Positions 1 to 8,882 of a stretch of DNA of 64,000 nt are shown piece after piece. The stretch's first letter is position 1. Each line of letters begins with the position of its first letter. Origin of the DNA: Chitinophaga agrisoli (GTDB lineage: Bacteria > Bacteroidota > Bacteroidia > Chitinophagales > Chitinophagaceae); NCBI RefSeq assembly GCF_008386695.1, contig NZ_VUOC01000002.1, positions 612,481-676,480 of the forward strand, given 5' to 3'. The notes beneath the pieces were generated by a model, which saw nothing but the letters and a program-made list of their open reading frames with translations, was not told the DNA's origin and searched no databases. The position numbers were made by a program, and so were the translations under genes.

Positions 1-17
1 GTTCCCGGAAAACAAAA

Positions 18-36
18 GCCGCCCTTTTGAGGCGGC
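18..36 (-). terminator. Rho-independent terminator
   Basis: GCCGCC and GGCGGC form a 6-bp stem with a 7-base loop; on the minus strand the stem is followed by a T-rich stretch. It lies just past the stop of the small gene ending at 60 and would end that transcript. Confidence 0.7.
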
Positions 37-59
37 CATATCAGTCATTTTGCTGAAGG

Positions 60-254
60 TCACTTTTCAATGTGCTCTACTTTTACCCCATAAGCATTAT
101 CTGCCATTTTGAAAGTAGAAATGCTGTCATGTTTAAGCGCCAATATGTCCAATGTATCGTATCGGATTATAATTTCCACAATTGCCCCATTGCCAAGGGT
201 CGCAAATACATGGTGGGAGCTGTTCAATTCGAAGCCCGGATTTTTGCTATCCAT
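60..254 (-). CDS. small hypothetical phage protein
   Basis: 64 residues, no recognised family; mixed beta-type sequence without membrane segment or cysteine motif. It sits alone after the lysis cassette, with a terminator on each side, so it would be its own minus-strand transcript. Such isolated genes at prophage ends are often lysogenic-conversion genes, but nothing in this protein shows a function. Composition looks coding; no strong ribosome binding site is visible, as usual in Bacteroidota. Confidence 0.45.
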   Translation of the reverse strand: MDSKNPGFELNSSHHVFATLGNGAIVEIIIRYDTLDILALKHDSISTFKMADNAYGVKVEHIEK

Positions 255-314
255 AATTTTTCCGCAATTTAGGAATCATTGTGGGATCATGGGTTAATTT
301 GAAGTTAATGAAAA

Positions 315-334
315 GCCGCCCTAAAAAGAGCGGC
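315..334 (-). terminator. terminator after the lysis operon
   Basis: GCCGC/GCGGC stem with a further CT/AG pair inside, followed on the minus strand by TTTTCATT. It lies about 30 bases past the endolysin stop and probably ends the long late transcript. Confidence 0.65.
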
Positions 335-366
335 CGTTTATCTATCAACCAAAATCTATGAGGTAA

Positions 367-858
367 TTAGAAATAGCATTTAAGCTCTCCGGTGGTATAA
401 AGATGCGCCTCCGCCTGACGCCGCCGGGTTAGACCTGCCAGTACCTTCTTGTTGCTTTTATTCCACTTCAGGAACTCGCCCGGTATTCGCGGATCTTCCG
501 GATTTGCCAGTACGTACTTTAGTAGGGCACTATCCCCCAGCCCCTCGGCAATCTTATCCAGGTCGATATCTGATCCTACGTTGTAGGCGAAGGATACAAG
601 CGCGTCAAATTGTTGCTGCTGCAATACGGTGTCTTTCGTTAGTACGTTCACGTCATTGACAAACCGTTGAACAATCCGTTTAAACAGATCGTCTGCTCGC
701 CATTGTGCCACCTTATCGCCTTGCTTCACCCTCTTATCGTTCTCGTAAAACGTGTTGCCCCAGCCTATTGTCCACACTCCTGCTTTATCCTGATATGCTT
801 CAAGCCGGCACTGTTCAAATTCTTTTATTAGGGCTGCTCCTTTTTCGCTTAGTGTCAT
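367..858 (-). CDS. GH24 endolysin (T4-type lysozyme)
   Basis: Peptidoglycan muramidase that lyses the host at the end of the lytic cycle. The 163 residues carry the GH24 catalytic pattern E-x8-D-x5-T exactly: Glu15, Asp24 and Thr30, with the TIGWGN sequence following, and the C-terminal LTRRRQAE motif typical of the family. There is no signal peptide, so export should depend on a holin. The start overlaps the stop of the upstream spanin gene by ATGA, and it is the last gene of the lysis cassette before a terminator. Length matches T4/P22-type lysozymes. Confidence 0.9.
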   Translation of the reverse strand: MTLSEKGAALIKEFEQCRLEAYQDKAGVWTIGWGNTFYENDKRVKQGDKVAQWRADDLFKRIVQRFVNDVNVLTKDTVLQQQQFDALVSFAYNVGSDIDLDKIAEGLGDSALLKYVLANPEDPRIPGEFLKWNKSNKKVLAGLTRRRQAEAHLYTTGELKCYF

Positions 859-1385
859 ATGATGCTTTTAAGTTTCAATACCACCCCGGCGCCGATTACC
901 CCCGCAACCGCTATCCAGGTTATAATAGCCGCCCGCTGCCAATGCCCTGCGTCCTCTTTCTTTTCGCTCAGCTGTGCCTCTGCCTTATCCGCCCGCTTGG
1001 CCTGCTCGTTTGCATCCTGACGGGCCAGGTCAAAGGCATAGTTTGCGGCGGCCAGGGAATCCCGGCAAGACTGCAGCATTGAACTATCAATTACCTTCAG
1101 GGTGTCTACCCTAATCTGGCGGGGAGGACACTTGACATAGACTGTATCTATCCTGCCCGTCTCTTTGTCCTGAACCGGGCAAGGGACGCTGTCACCAGGG
1201 AGGTAAACCGTTTTGCCCGGGATCACCTGCGCGGGCGCGCACGGGTACTGCTGCCGCATCTTCTGTAGTAATGCCATTTCTGCCTGCCGGGCTTTCTCTT
1301 CTTTCGCCGTGCGCTCGGCCGCCAATTGTTCCGCTGACTTACATCCACACAGCCAGATAATTATCACAAATAGTATATACCTCAT
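855..1385 (-). CDS. putative unimolecular spanin (lipoprotein plus C-terminal anchor)
   Basis: 176 residues. The N-terminus is a lipoprotein signal ending in LCGC (Cys15), so the mature end would be lipidated in the outer membrane. The middle is charged and helical (about 70-140, rich in Ala, Glu, Lys). The C-terminus (about 149-175) is one hydrophobic inner-membrane segment. Outer-membrane lipid at one end and an inner-membrane anchor at the other is the plan of u-spanins such as phage T1 gp11, which fuse the two membranes in the last lysis step. Its place between the holin candidates and the endolysin fits. The role is inferred from topology. Confidence 0.65.
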   Translation of the reverse strand: MRYILFVIIIWLCGCKSAEQLAAERTAKEEKARQAEMALLQKMRQQYPCAPAQVIPGKTVYLPGDSVPCPVQDKETGRIDTVYVKCPPRQIRVDTLKVIDSSMLQSCRDSLAAANYAFDLARQDANEQAKRADKAEAQLSEKKEDAGHWQRAAIITWIAVAGVIGAGVVLKLKSII

Positions 1386-1699
1386 TGATCCGCTTTAAAT
1401 ATGTTCAATATTCCCTTTCGTACAGCCTTCCCGATTGCTATCAGCATGCTATCTCCAAACCGGCCGATGATCACCGCAGCAATTAGAGCTACGTCATGCT
1501 TCCCGCAACTGGCTAGCGCCAGCCAAACCACCCAGGCACACGCGAACGCCACGCTTGAATGAAATATTACCTCCCGCCAGCTTAAATCTCGTTCGTAGTT
1601 GAGGGTTGCTAGTTTTGCCAGCAGACCGAGTACGACCCCCGCTGCGTATATTACTAGCTTGATAACGAACGGGCCTTGCTCTTGACTGTTTTCCTGCAT
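1382..1699 (-). CDS. putative holin, small membrane protein
   Basis: 105 residues with hydrophobic segments at about 12-30, 48-66 and 72-92, and a basic C-terminal tail. It resembles phage holins in size and topology (about three membrane spans) and lies directly upstream of the spanin, overlapping it by ATGA. It overlaps the previous gene by 46 bases in another frame. Of the three membrane proteins in this cassette it is the strongest holin candidate; the others may be antiholin or accessory proteins. Confidence 0.55.
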   Translation of the reverse strand: MQENSQEQGPFVIKLVIYAAGVVLGLLAKLATLNYERDLSWREVIFHSSVAFACAWVVWLALASCGKHDVALIAAVIIGRFGDSMLIAIGKAVRKGILNIFKADQ

Positions 1700-1983
1700 C
1701 GTATAATGGTTATTAAGATTATGAGGCCCGCGAATACATACTCATTCCAACCGAACTTTTTAGGGTCGAAAAACAGCTCATCCAGGACGTTATTAGTACA
1801 CAGCCATATCGCGATTGTTGCGGTAGGATCGTTCGGCATGAGGCGTTTAATGAGCAACGCAAGCAGCAGCAGCCCTACTGCGATACACTGGTAAAAGAAC
1901 CCATGCCATGCGAACGCCCAAAGGTTGTATCCCGCTACAAGTACCAGCAACGCGGCAATAAGTAGCATTCTATTGCTAATCAT
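1654..1983 (-). CDS. membrane protein of the lysis cassette
   Basis: 109 residues with three hydrophobic stretches (about 6-26, 31-48, 82-95) and a basic C-terminus. No family recognised. Its place between two other small membrane proteins and upstream of spanin and endolysin suggests a holin-related or antiholin role, which is inference only. The start overlaps the stop of the preceding gene by four bases. Confidence 0.5.
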   Translation of the reverse strand: MISNRMLLIAALLVLVAGYNLWAFAWHGFFYQCIAVGLLLLALLIKRLMPNDPTATIAIWLCTNNVLDELFFDPKKFGWNEYVFAGLIILITIIRCRKTVKSKARSLSS

Positions 1984-2243
1984 GGTTGCTTGTCTTTATT
2001 TCGATCATCCGGCCGATTGCCCACTACAGATGCCTTGCTCTTAGACATCATAGCAGTTACGCCCATCACAATCGCCAGGTTGCCAAAGATCCACTGCAAC
2101 CAGTCCTGAGTGGTCTGTGATACGCTCCCCGGCAAGGTGGCAATAGCTTGCGGGCCGTAGGTGGCGAGCGCGGTCAAGGCAGTCGTTACTATAACCATCC
2201 ATGACGGGCTCGCGTGTTTTACATTGCTGATTAGATTAGCCAT
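1980..2243 (-). CDS. small membrane protein, holin candidate
   Basis: 87 residues with two predicted membrane segments (about 16-36 and 49-66) and a highly charged C-terminal tail of Lys, Arg and Asp. That topology is shared by class II holins. It is the first of three membrane-protein genes before spanin and endolysin, coupled to the next by overlap. Confidence 0.5.
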   Translation of the reverse strand: MANLISNVKHASPSWMVIVTTALTALATYGPQAIATLPGSVSQTTQDWLQWIFGNLAIVMGVTAMMSKSKASVVGNRPDDRNKDKQP

Positions 2244-2245
2244 AC

Positions 2246-2614
2246 TTATATCGGTTTTCTGTAAACGGTTACTAAATAGTTCCAGGTAATAGTCGTCCCT
2301 GCCACGCCTGTAATTGTTATGATCGCATTAGCCCCATTGGGCGTAATGGTTAAGGATGCTGTGCTTAAAGCGGGGTCTGAGACGGTCAGTATTATGTTGG
2401 TAACCGACCCACAGGCAATAGATGTTCCGGCAACATTCTTAAAGAAGCCACCCTTTTGGCCAATAATCGTAGCAGCTCCATTCGCCGTTGATCCCATGTA
2501 TGTGACTTCTACATAGCACATGTCGTTAGTCAACATCGGAACTGTGTGATCGATAGTTGGGGTGGCTGTAGTAGTTACCAACGTCTTGTCTATTAAAGGT
2601 GGTGTATATGACAT
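2246..2614 (-). CDS. phage structural protein, fibre-associated
   Basis: 122 residues rich in Thr, Ala, Ile and Gly with alternating hydrophobic residues throughout, a pattern typical of beta-sandwich fibre or decoration proteins. No catalytic motif or signal peptide. It directly follows the long tail-spike gene, so a tail-fibre tip or attachment role is plausible. No named family recognised. Confidence 0.5.
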   Translation of the reverse strand: MSYTPPLIDKTLVTTTATPTIDHTVPMLTNDMCYVEVTYMGSTANGAATIIGQKGGFFKNVAGTSIACGSVTNIILTVSDPALSTASLTITPNGANAIITITGVAGTTITWNYLVTVYRKPI

Positions 2615-2620
2615 GTTAAT

Positions 2621-5600
2621 TTATTGAATATACCATTGAGTGCCATTAGACTGAATTGTATATGAGGCCCATTGTGTGCTTAATACCTGTGTATTAGATG
2701 CGTCAATTAATTCAGCGCCATTGCCTTGTATTGTGACAGTATTGGCATTGTTGATAATCTTCTTGATCACGTAAATCCTCCCGGCACAAGTAGAAGCCGC
2801 AGGAAGGGTTAATACGATGTTTGAGATATTATTTGCAAGTAGCATATAATCCGTTGCAGCAACAGTAGTGCTACCGGTGACCGTTCTAATTGGAAATGAT
2901 ACACTACCCCCAACCATTAGGCTGCTGCCGTTGTCTGTTGCTGTGTTCACCAGCATTCTGTTTGTAACGCGAACCGTAGGTGTGCCTGTACTGCCCGCAT
3001 CAGCATTGATAATAAGCTGATCGGTATTCCCAAACATCCCCATATAGCCCCGCCGGGTACTGTCCGCGTTTTCAAACTGTATCCAGCTGTTTGCATAGCT
3101 CGTGAGCGCCCGCGCAGTGATCACATTATTATCACCCACGGTCGAAACACTTCTCGGGATTGTTAAGCTCCCGTCCGCACCGAAGACAAAAGCATATGTG
3201 CGACCGTGCCATGCGTTCGCTCCTACGGCTGTAGTTTGAATCTGTATTTCAGTGCCGTGGACGGAGTCCGTAAAATTATTCCGTGCGTACACTATAAAAG
3301 CGCCCGAGCTGGGACCAAAATTATTGGTTCCATACCCTCGGAATCCCCAGGAGGAGATTAAATCTCCGTACAGAACCCCTGAAGGTGCATTCTTCGTCCC
3401 TCTAGCTTTTCTTACATGCAGATTAGCCAGCCCGGTACTGTTGCTGTAGTTTGTAAACTGTGCGAGATAGCTGGTTGTTCCTTCACTTGTCACTTCAAAA
3501 ACATGTGGCGGGTCGTTAGGTATCGGCTTTCTGTTATATGTGTAATCTCCGATGGTTAGAGTACTGTCTACGAACACTTGCTTACCTGTGTTTATCAGGA
3601 CGGCAGTGTCATTGTTAGCTTTGATAACTACATTAGCGCTGTTATTGCTGCCTAAAAATTGTCCAGACGAAACAGTATTCCCATTGACGGACCAACGCGC
3701 ATTTAAGCTGTCCTTCGCCTGCCCGAAGGTAACCGCATGATTATCCGACACCGCAGGCACTGTTTGGATATTCCCATCGAAAATAGCAGATAAATTTGCG
3801 TAGCTTGGAAGGGTACCAACTTGAAGCGGAGCTGCAGAAATACTAGATGTAGCTACCCTAAGTGTGTTATTAATTACTCCATTTCCGGTAATCCAAAAGT
3901 TCGCGCTCTGTGCTGCGGCGTTTTGATTTTGAATAAATGTAGAAAGGGCCTGGGTCTTAGTGTAAGACGGCCCGTTAACCGTATCCAATGAGATAAGCCC
4001 GGCCCCATCGTCGTTGAAATCCGCAGCCCGGAAAGTCGCCGCCCCCTTAGTCGTGCCGTTAGCCGCCGCGTTCGCAATGCTGAGGGTCAGGTTGCCCGTG
4101 AGTGCGCCGCCGCCCGCAAGCGGGGAGGTTGTGCTAATGGTCCTAGATGCGGGTGTTAATTGTGTCCAGTTGGCGGACGAAGTGGTGCCGTTTGCTACAT
4201 ATATATTGGCCCCGCTGATTGCAGTTTGACCCAATAGCCGAGGCGTCCCGGAGATATTCTGCTGTACATTCGGGTAGTTATTCAAAAGAATGCTGGTAAG
4301 ATTGTCAGCTGTTATGTTTCCTGTGTTACCCTCTATGTAGTTATCATTATTCCCGTTAGCGGATATAGCATGCACAACTGTTCCCGCCTTGTAGATGTTA
4401 TCCGTAATCTTATTGCCAGTACTGTTATCAAACACCAGCGCTGAGGCGCCAAGGGAATCGAATACGTTTCCTGTTACTAACGAGCGCTTTAGGCCCTGAA
4501 CATGTAGTGCCTGTCCGGCACAATCGCGGAAAATGTTGTTCGCAATGATATTGGTTTGGGTAGAGTCGCCGGTTGCGCGTTGAAAGTATGCCGCAATGGT
4601 CGCGTTACTGTACTGCAACTTATTTCCCATTATCTGAGTACCCCCAGCGGTGTTCACCTTTAATAAGTAGTCCGTCAGGCTCGCGTTATACTGAACAATG
4701 TTATTAGCAATCGTTGTATTATGAGTCGCTCCGCCGTCTTGGAAGTCCACATCCAGGCCCCGCGTACTTACCGTGTCGATTACGTTATTCGCCACTAACT
4801 CACTATATCCATTGGTTCCATACTTCGTAGGAATGGTCGCGTAAAACGCCTCTATGTTATTACCGGAAACAGAGATACCCAAATCGGAGTTTGTTATCAC
4901 ATTACCGATAATAGTGAAGCCCAGACCCCTTCCCTTGATTCCCGTGCCGCCCACCTTACGCATTGTGTTCCCTGTGACCGTTGCCCACAGAGCGGATGAA
5001 ATGTAAATACCATTGTTGTATGAACTGTCTATGGTATTGTTAGAGATACTAATGTATGTAGTATTATCCCCTATTAGAATAGGGCAACCAGCGTTCCTGA
5101 CACGCCCCTTTGTGATCGATCCGAAAACCAGGTAATGTGTAGGATCAACAAACCCATACCCCACTGTCCGAACCCCGAATGCGCCCAGCACATTAGAGGC
5201 TATCCCGTTTTTAAATATCCCCTCCTGGACCCAATCATCGAGATTTACATTGCTGCAGGATGAGAAGGTAATCAAGCCGCGTTTGTTCTGCCCGAAAAGG
5301 CCTGTTACCGATACGATATTACTACTGTCTACATACAGGTACTGTTTAGGGCTGGAGGGGTCGGAGGTTAAAAAGTATGCATAATCTTCCGGGCCGTCAA
5401 AGCGCAGATCTTTAATCACCGATCCATCACATTGTTTTACCACAATCGTGGAGTAGAAAGATTCCGCCTCCTTGATTGTTGCACCCTTACCGTCGAGCAC
5501 GAAGTTTGTTTTACCCTGAATCGTTACTGAGTCTTCTAACAGGTATGTTGCGCCCGCGCGCAGGGAACAATGGTTGTACTTTGCGATGACAGCCGCAATA

Positions 5601-6190
5601 GCTGGGGATGAATTCTCCACGCCGGTCGGATCAGCGCCGGCCCAATCAATCAGTACGCCGTCTTCCGCGTTATACACTCGGTGCCAGCCGCTAAATATCA
5701 GGATGTTATCAGTTATACCTGTGCCTTTGTTTACAAACAGGCCGCCCCTGTAAGGGTCAGTCACAAACAGAACGACTGAGGCGCCGGTATATGTCGCCAG
5801 CTGATCAACAGTACTAACAGTGTCCACCTGCGTCGTTATCGAGTCCGGGATGTTCGTAATATTCCCCCAATGCACTTGCGCCTGGCCGGCCGTCTGTAAC
5901 TGGGACTTGGTATAGTAAAGTGATCCATTAAATGAAGATATGGCCCACCCTGCGCCGTTCCATGTGTAGATTGGAACAAAAACCGGGTGGCCTACGGTAT
6001 CCTGTGGACGGATCGTTTGCGCTCCTACCCGTTTACGCGGATTGTTTAGGGTGTCTTTAACCGGCACGTATAGGCCGCCATTGAAGTAAATATTTCCTGG
6101 ATAGATGAAATCCCCATAAATCGTCTGCGGTGTCTGCGCCGTTGCTTTGAGTCCAAAAGTCAACAGTAGTATGATAAATATCTTTCTCAT
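2621..6190 (-). CDS. large tail spike/fibre with right-handed beta-helix and N-terminal signal peptide
   Basis: 1189 residues, second in length only to nothing else in the phage. After an N-terminal hydrophobic leader ending in Ala-Gln (about 1-19, resembling a Sec signal) come a tail-attachment region, then about residues 180-640 of NNxI/GNxI-type coil repeats typical of pectate-lyase-like beta-helices, which in phages bind or cut surface glycans. Residues 650-760 look like a fibre shaft (a GGGALTGNLTLS motif). The C-terminus resembles the trimerising end of Bacteroidota tail proteins. It lies in the late operon between the LysM-like baseplate gene and the lysis genes. The receptor and any enzyme activity are unknown. 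Confidence 0.75.
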   Translation of the reverse strand: MRKIFIILLLTFGLKATAQTPQTIYGDFIYPGNIYFNGGLYVPVKDTLNNPRKRVGAQTIRPQDTVGHPVFVPIYTWNGAGWAISSFNGSLYYTKSQLQTAGQAQVHWGNITNIPDSITTQVDTVSTVDQLATYTGASVVLFVTDPYRGGLFVNKGTGITDNILIFSGWHRVYNAEDGVLIDWAGADPTGVENSSPAIAAVIAKYNHCSLRAGATYLLEDSVTIQGKTNFVLDGKGATIKEAESFYSTIVVKQCDGSVIKDLRFDGPEDYAYFLTSDPSSPKQYLYVDSSNIVSVTGLFGQNKRGLITFSSCSNVNLDDWVQEGIFKNGIASNVLGAFGVRTVGYGFVDPTHYLVFGSITKGRVRNAGCPILIGDNTTYISISNNTIDSSYNNGIYISSALWATVTGNTMRKVGGTGIKGRGLGFTIIGNVITNSDLGISVSGNNIEAFYATIPTKYGTNGYSELVANNVIDTVSTRGLDVDFQDGGATHNTTIANNIVQYNASLTDYLLKVNTAGGTQIMGNKLQYSNATIAAYFQRATGDSTQTNIIANNIFRDCAGQALHVQGLKRSLVTGNVFDSLGASALVFDNSTGNKITDNIYKAGTVVHAISANGNNDNYIEGNTGNITADNLTSILLNNYPNVQQNISGTPRLLGQTAISGANIYVANGTTSSANWTQLTPASRTISTTSPLAGGGALTGNLTLSIANAAANGTTKGAATFRAADFNDDGAGLISLDTVNGPSYTKTQALSTFIQNQNAAAQSANFWITGNGVINNTLRVATSSISAAPLQVGTLPSYANLSAIFDGNIQTVPAVSDNHAVTFGQAKDSLNARWSVNGNTVSSGQFLGSNNSANVVIKANNDTAVLINTGKQVFVDSTLTIGDYTYNRKPIPNDPPHVFEVTSEGTTSYLAQFTNYSNSTGLANLHVRKARGTKNAPSGVLYGDLISSWGFRGYGTNNFGPSSGAFIVYARNNFTDSVHGTEIQIQTTAVGANAWHGRTYAFVFGADGSLTIPRSVSTVGDNNVITARALTSYANSWIQFENADSTRRGYMGMFGNTDQLIINADAGSTGTPTVRVTNRMLVNTATDNGSSLMVGGSVSFPIRTVTGSTTVAATDYMLLANNISNIVLTLPAASTCAGRIYVIKKIINNANTVTIQGNGAELIDASNTQVLSTQWASYTIQSNGTQWYIQ

Positions 6191-6786
6191 GCACTAATCG
6201 TTTTCGCGTACAGGATAAACAGCGTTTGCCCAGCGTACATTTCAAAACCTGGCAATAATGACAGGGTACTGGTATTTGAATTATATAAATACCCTGCCGG
6301 CGGCATGGGCTTTGTCTCATTTTCTATCTGCACAATTCGAACAGCCCCAAGCGGAGTAACCCCGTCAATCTGCGTTAGGGAAATCACATTCTCCCCATCC
6401 ACACCGGCGGTATATGTCGTCTCAATAACTTGCTCATACATATTGTTGACTGGATTTAAAGGCGGTGGTATGTACGGGTCCGTTGGGTTGTTGTTCGGAT
6501 TTGTGTTGCTGTTCGGGTTTTGGTCAATGATGTAGTAAACAGATCCGTTATTGCCCAAGTTAGTTGCATATATGATCCCGCTTAAAGTAGTGCGTTGGAA
6601 CACATTCTGATCCACTACTAAGCTGTCGTCGTACGTATAAACTTGCCCACTTTTAGGTATATCGTTCACGCTATCCACCCCGCTGTCCTGAATCAGCTTA
6701 TAAAGCAGATCCAATGAGCCATAGCAATTCAGGCATACGTCGAATATGCTTTGTCCGAAAACCGCTGTGAATGTCCTTATTGCCAT
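6187..6786 (-). CDS. LysM-like baseplate protein
   Basis: 199 residues. The N-terminus (about 8-60: GQSIFDVCLNCYGSLDLLYKL) matches the LysM-like tail-baseplate proteins of Bacteroidota phages, the phage counterpart of gp53/tail-X peptidoglycan-contact proteins. A Asn/Pro-rich low-complexity linker (about 89-110, repeated NPN) leads to a beta-rich C-terminal domain. It overlaps the start of the tail spike by ATGA and follows the gp25-like wedge gene, so it probably joins the spike to the baseplate. Confidence 0.65.
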   Translation of the reverse strand: MAIRTFTAVFGQSIFDVCLNCYGSLDLLYKLIQDSGVDSVNDIPKSGQVYTYDDSLVVDQNVFQRTTLSGIIYATNLGNNGSVYYIIDQNPNSNTNPNNNPTDPYIPPPLNPVNNMYEQVIETTYTAGVDGENVISLTQIDGVTPLGAVRIVQIENETKPMPPAGYLYNSNTSTLSLLPGFEMYAGQTLFILYAKTISA

Positions 6787-7094
6787 TATGGTCTGCTTGC
6801 GTTAGGATTTACTGTTAATATCCCATCTGCGTCCGTCACGATAGACGGATTGTTAACTATATACCCGTCAGATGTGAGGTTTAGCTTTATAGCCCGGCTT
6901 AGAGCCTGTTCCTGCCCGGCTGAATTGAGGTATGCAAATACTCCCACTCCATCTGCCGGGTACTCTTTCCACCAGCCGGGGAACGCGTTTATGGTGTCGG
7001 CAACATGCTGTTCATCTGACTCGCCGATCGTCAAGTCCCCGTCTCTAACCTGTAGGTCATTCTGGTACAATGCTATATCTAAACTATTCGCCAT
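6786..7094 (-). CDS. baseplate wedge protein, gp25/GPW-like
   Basis: 102 residues with the layout of the gp25-like family: an N-terminal target segment (LQVRDGDLTIGESDEQHVADTI split over residues 14-36), then helix and strand leading to an I-x-N-P end. In contractile phages this protein initiates sheath assembly at the baseplate. Context (spike upstream, LysM-like protein downstream) fits. It overlaps the upstream gene by 11 bases. Confidence 0.65.
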   Translation of the reverse strand: MANSLDIALYQNDLQVRDGDLTIGESDEQHVADTINAFPGWWKEYPADGVGVFAYLNSAGQEQALSRAIKLNLTSDGYIVNNPSIVTDADGILTVNPNASRP

Positions 7095-7653
7095 GCGTTA
7101 CGGTTGTATTTTCAAGTTCAGCCCGAATAGTAGGGGTTAATGAGCCTGTTTCTACAGCCGTAGTAACGGCGCTCGTTCCTGCCCCGGTTTGTACGCCGGT
7201 ATGTACGTGCGTGTTATACTTCTGAATGAAATCATTAACAAGCGTTTCCAGGTTGTTTAGCTTAGTTACCAAGTCTTCCACTTTCACCAAGCCACCAAAA
7301 TCCCCGTTATTCAGCTTTATAAGCCCTTCTGTTACGTCTATCGTACTATCCCCTACCACGTATCGTATGGCCGACAATTCCGAGTACAGGGCGATGTAGG
7401 GTACATTCCGTTTGCTGTATACGACAATCACTGTACTGCCAATTGCCGGTATGTACAGGATACCGTCGTCTACTTCTGCCATTAGCTGCACTCCCGGGAT
7501 ATCCGTTACCGCCTCGCCGCCTATTGCAATGCAATCGCATGCCCGCTCCCCCTCATTTACAGCATCTACGGTGCAGGCGATGATATACACCTCGTCCGTC
7601 AGTTGGCGGCCGGCTATCTTCTGTATGGCTTCTGTTATCCCTCTATCACTCAT
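7084..7653 (-). CDS. baseplate spike protein, gpV/gp45-like
   Basis: 189 residues. The N-terminal part (about 20-90) reads as the OB-fold of Mu gp45/P2 gpV spikes (PAIGSTVIVVYSKRN motif), followed by a beta-rich shaft and a C-terminal region containing THVHTG, a histidine pattern seen at spike ends. It would be the membrane-piercing needle of the contractile tail. It lies between the hub and the gp25-like gene, overlapping both. Confidence 0.65.
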   Translation of the reverse strand: MSDRGITEAIQKIAGRQLTDEVYIIACTVDAVNEGERACDCIAIGGEAVTDIPGVQLMAEVDDGILYIPAIGSTVIVVYSKRNVPYIALYSELSAIRYVVGDSTIDVTEGLIKLNNGDFGGLVKVEDLVTKLNNLETLVNDFIQKYNTHVHTGVQTGAGTSAVTTAVETGSLTPTIRAELENTTVTHGE

Positions 7654-8882
7654 ATAGCTACCCCGTTTTTATCAAGCCTTGTGATCAAGTAATCAAGATG
7701 AATCACCTGGCGCATGCCGGTATTGACCCCGCCCTGGTAATCAACTGCCTTTACCTTGTACCGCCCATTCCTCTCAGGGAGGATGTCGTCGAGTATATCC
7801 ACATTGTCCCCCATTCGTACATACGGGATGCCAAACGTGGTAAACTTGCCCTTAAATCCAGTGTAGTAGTACTTCTTTAGTTCGTTCGTTGCTAGCTCTG
7901 TTAGTTCTGCAGTAGTGGATACATTCCAGAAATAGAGGGTCCGGCGCTCGCCTGCGGTATTCGGCGCGAACTCCGCCTTTTCGCCCGGCGGCTTCACTTT
8001 AGAGATGAACCCATTATCAGACTGCGTAACCAGTACTTCTAAACGCTCATGCTTGGTTTTTTGCTTCCCTGACTTCGTAGTTACTTCCAACTCCTTGCGG
8101 TTGATGGAATATGCAACCGCAGATAGTCGGATATCGTCTTTTCGTTTATAATCCAGCTCGTCTGATATGATATTCTGTTGAAACTTAAAGATCTTCTTAC
8201 CGCTGACGACGGCATCCGATTCGAGGTAAACAATAGAGCCGGAGCGCAGCTCATTACCACGGAAATAACTTTCGAAGTGGTAATCTTTCCGTAGTCGCGC
8301 CAATACCTCACAAACCGTCTCATTTTGCGTCCGAAATGCCCCAAATGTGGTCTTTGTCAGCGCATTGACAGTGAAGTCTGTCCCCGCGAGTAAATCCCTC
8401 AGAATATCCTCTAAAGTGGCAGTGGCGGGATAGGCCTTGTTGGGGGCAATAATCTGTTTAAGTTTCCACATGTTATCCTCCAACTCCAGTACCACCGGCT
8501 TCTTGCTGGTTACCTGAGAGATAAACCCGGTAAACAACACGCTGGTAGTAACCTTTTGATTGCCCTGTACATCAAAGTATTTATAGCCGCCTTCTATCGT
8601 TACCTTGTCGCCTTTCAGGAACAGCGGAACGTTATCGGAAAAGCCGCCTAAATTGATGTTGTCGGTCTCACCAACGCCCGCACCAGTTGGCCGCGTCTGC
8701 CCATCCCCAAACCGTACCCGTATATTCTTGGGCATGGTGATCTTCGCCTTATTAGTAAGGTCAGCCCAGCTGTCTGAAGCTTCGTATTCTGTAACAAAGT
8801 CGTAATGCAGAACAGCCCGTCGCGACGGGTAATCCGTCGTTGGCTGTTGAAAAAAGGTGATATTGGTTACGACTATATACAT
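7650..8882 (-). CDS. baseplate hub protein (gpD/gp44-like)
   Basis: 410 residues; mixed beta barrels with long charged strands and the LARLRKDYHFESYFRG-type segment seen in late-control/hub proteins (Mu gp44, P2 gpD, T4 gp27). The hub forms the central baseplate ring below the tube and carries the spike encoded next. Length is normal for the family. Coupled to both neighbours by overlaps of one and four bases. Confidence 0.6.
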   Translation of the reverse strand: MYIVVTNITFFQQPTTDYPSRRAVLHYDFVTEYEASDSWADLTNKAKITMPKNIRVRFGDGQTRPTGAGVGETDNINLGGFSDNVPLFLKGDKVTIEGGYKYFDVQGNQKVTTSVLFTGFISQVTSKKPVVLELEDNMWKLKQIIAPNKAYPATATLEDILRDLLAGTDFTVNALTKTTFGAFRTQNETVCEVLARLRKDYHFESYFRGNELRSGSIVYLESDAVVSGKKIFKFQQNIISDELDYKRKDDIRLSAVAYSINRKELEVTTKSGKQKTKHERLEVLVTQSDNGFISKVKPPGEKAEFAPNTAGERRTLYFWNVSTTAELTELATNELKKYYYTGFKGKFTTFGIPYVRMGDNVDILDDILPERNGRYKVKAVDYQGGVNTGMRQVIHLDYLITRLDKNGVAI

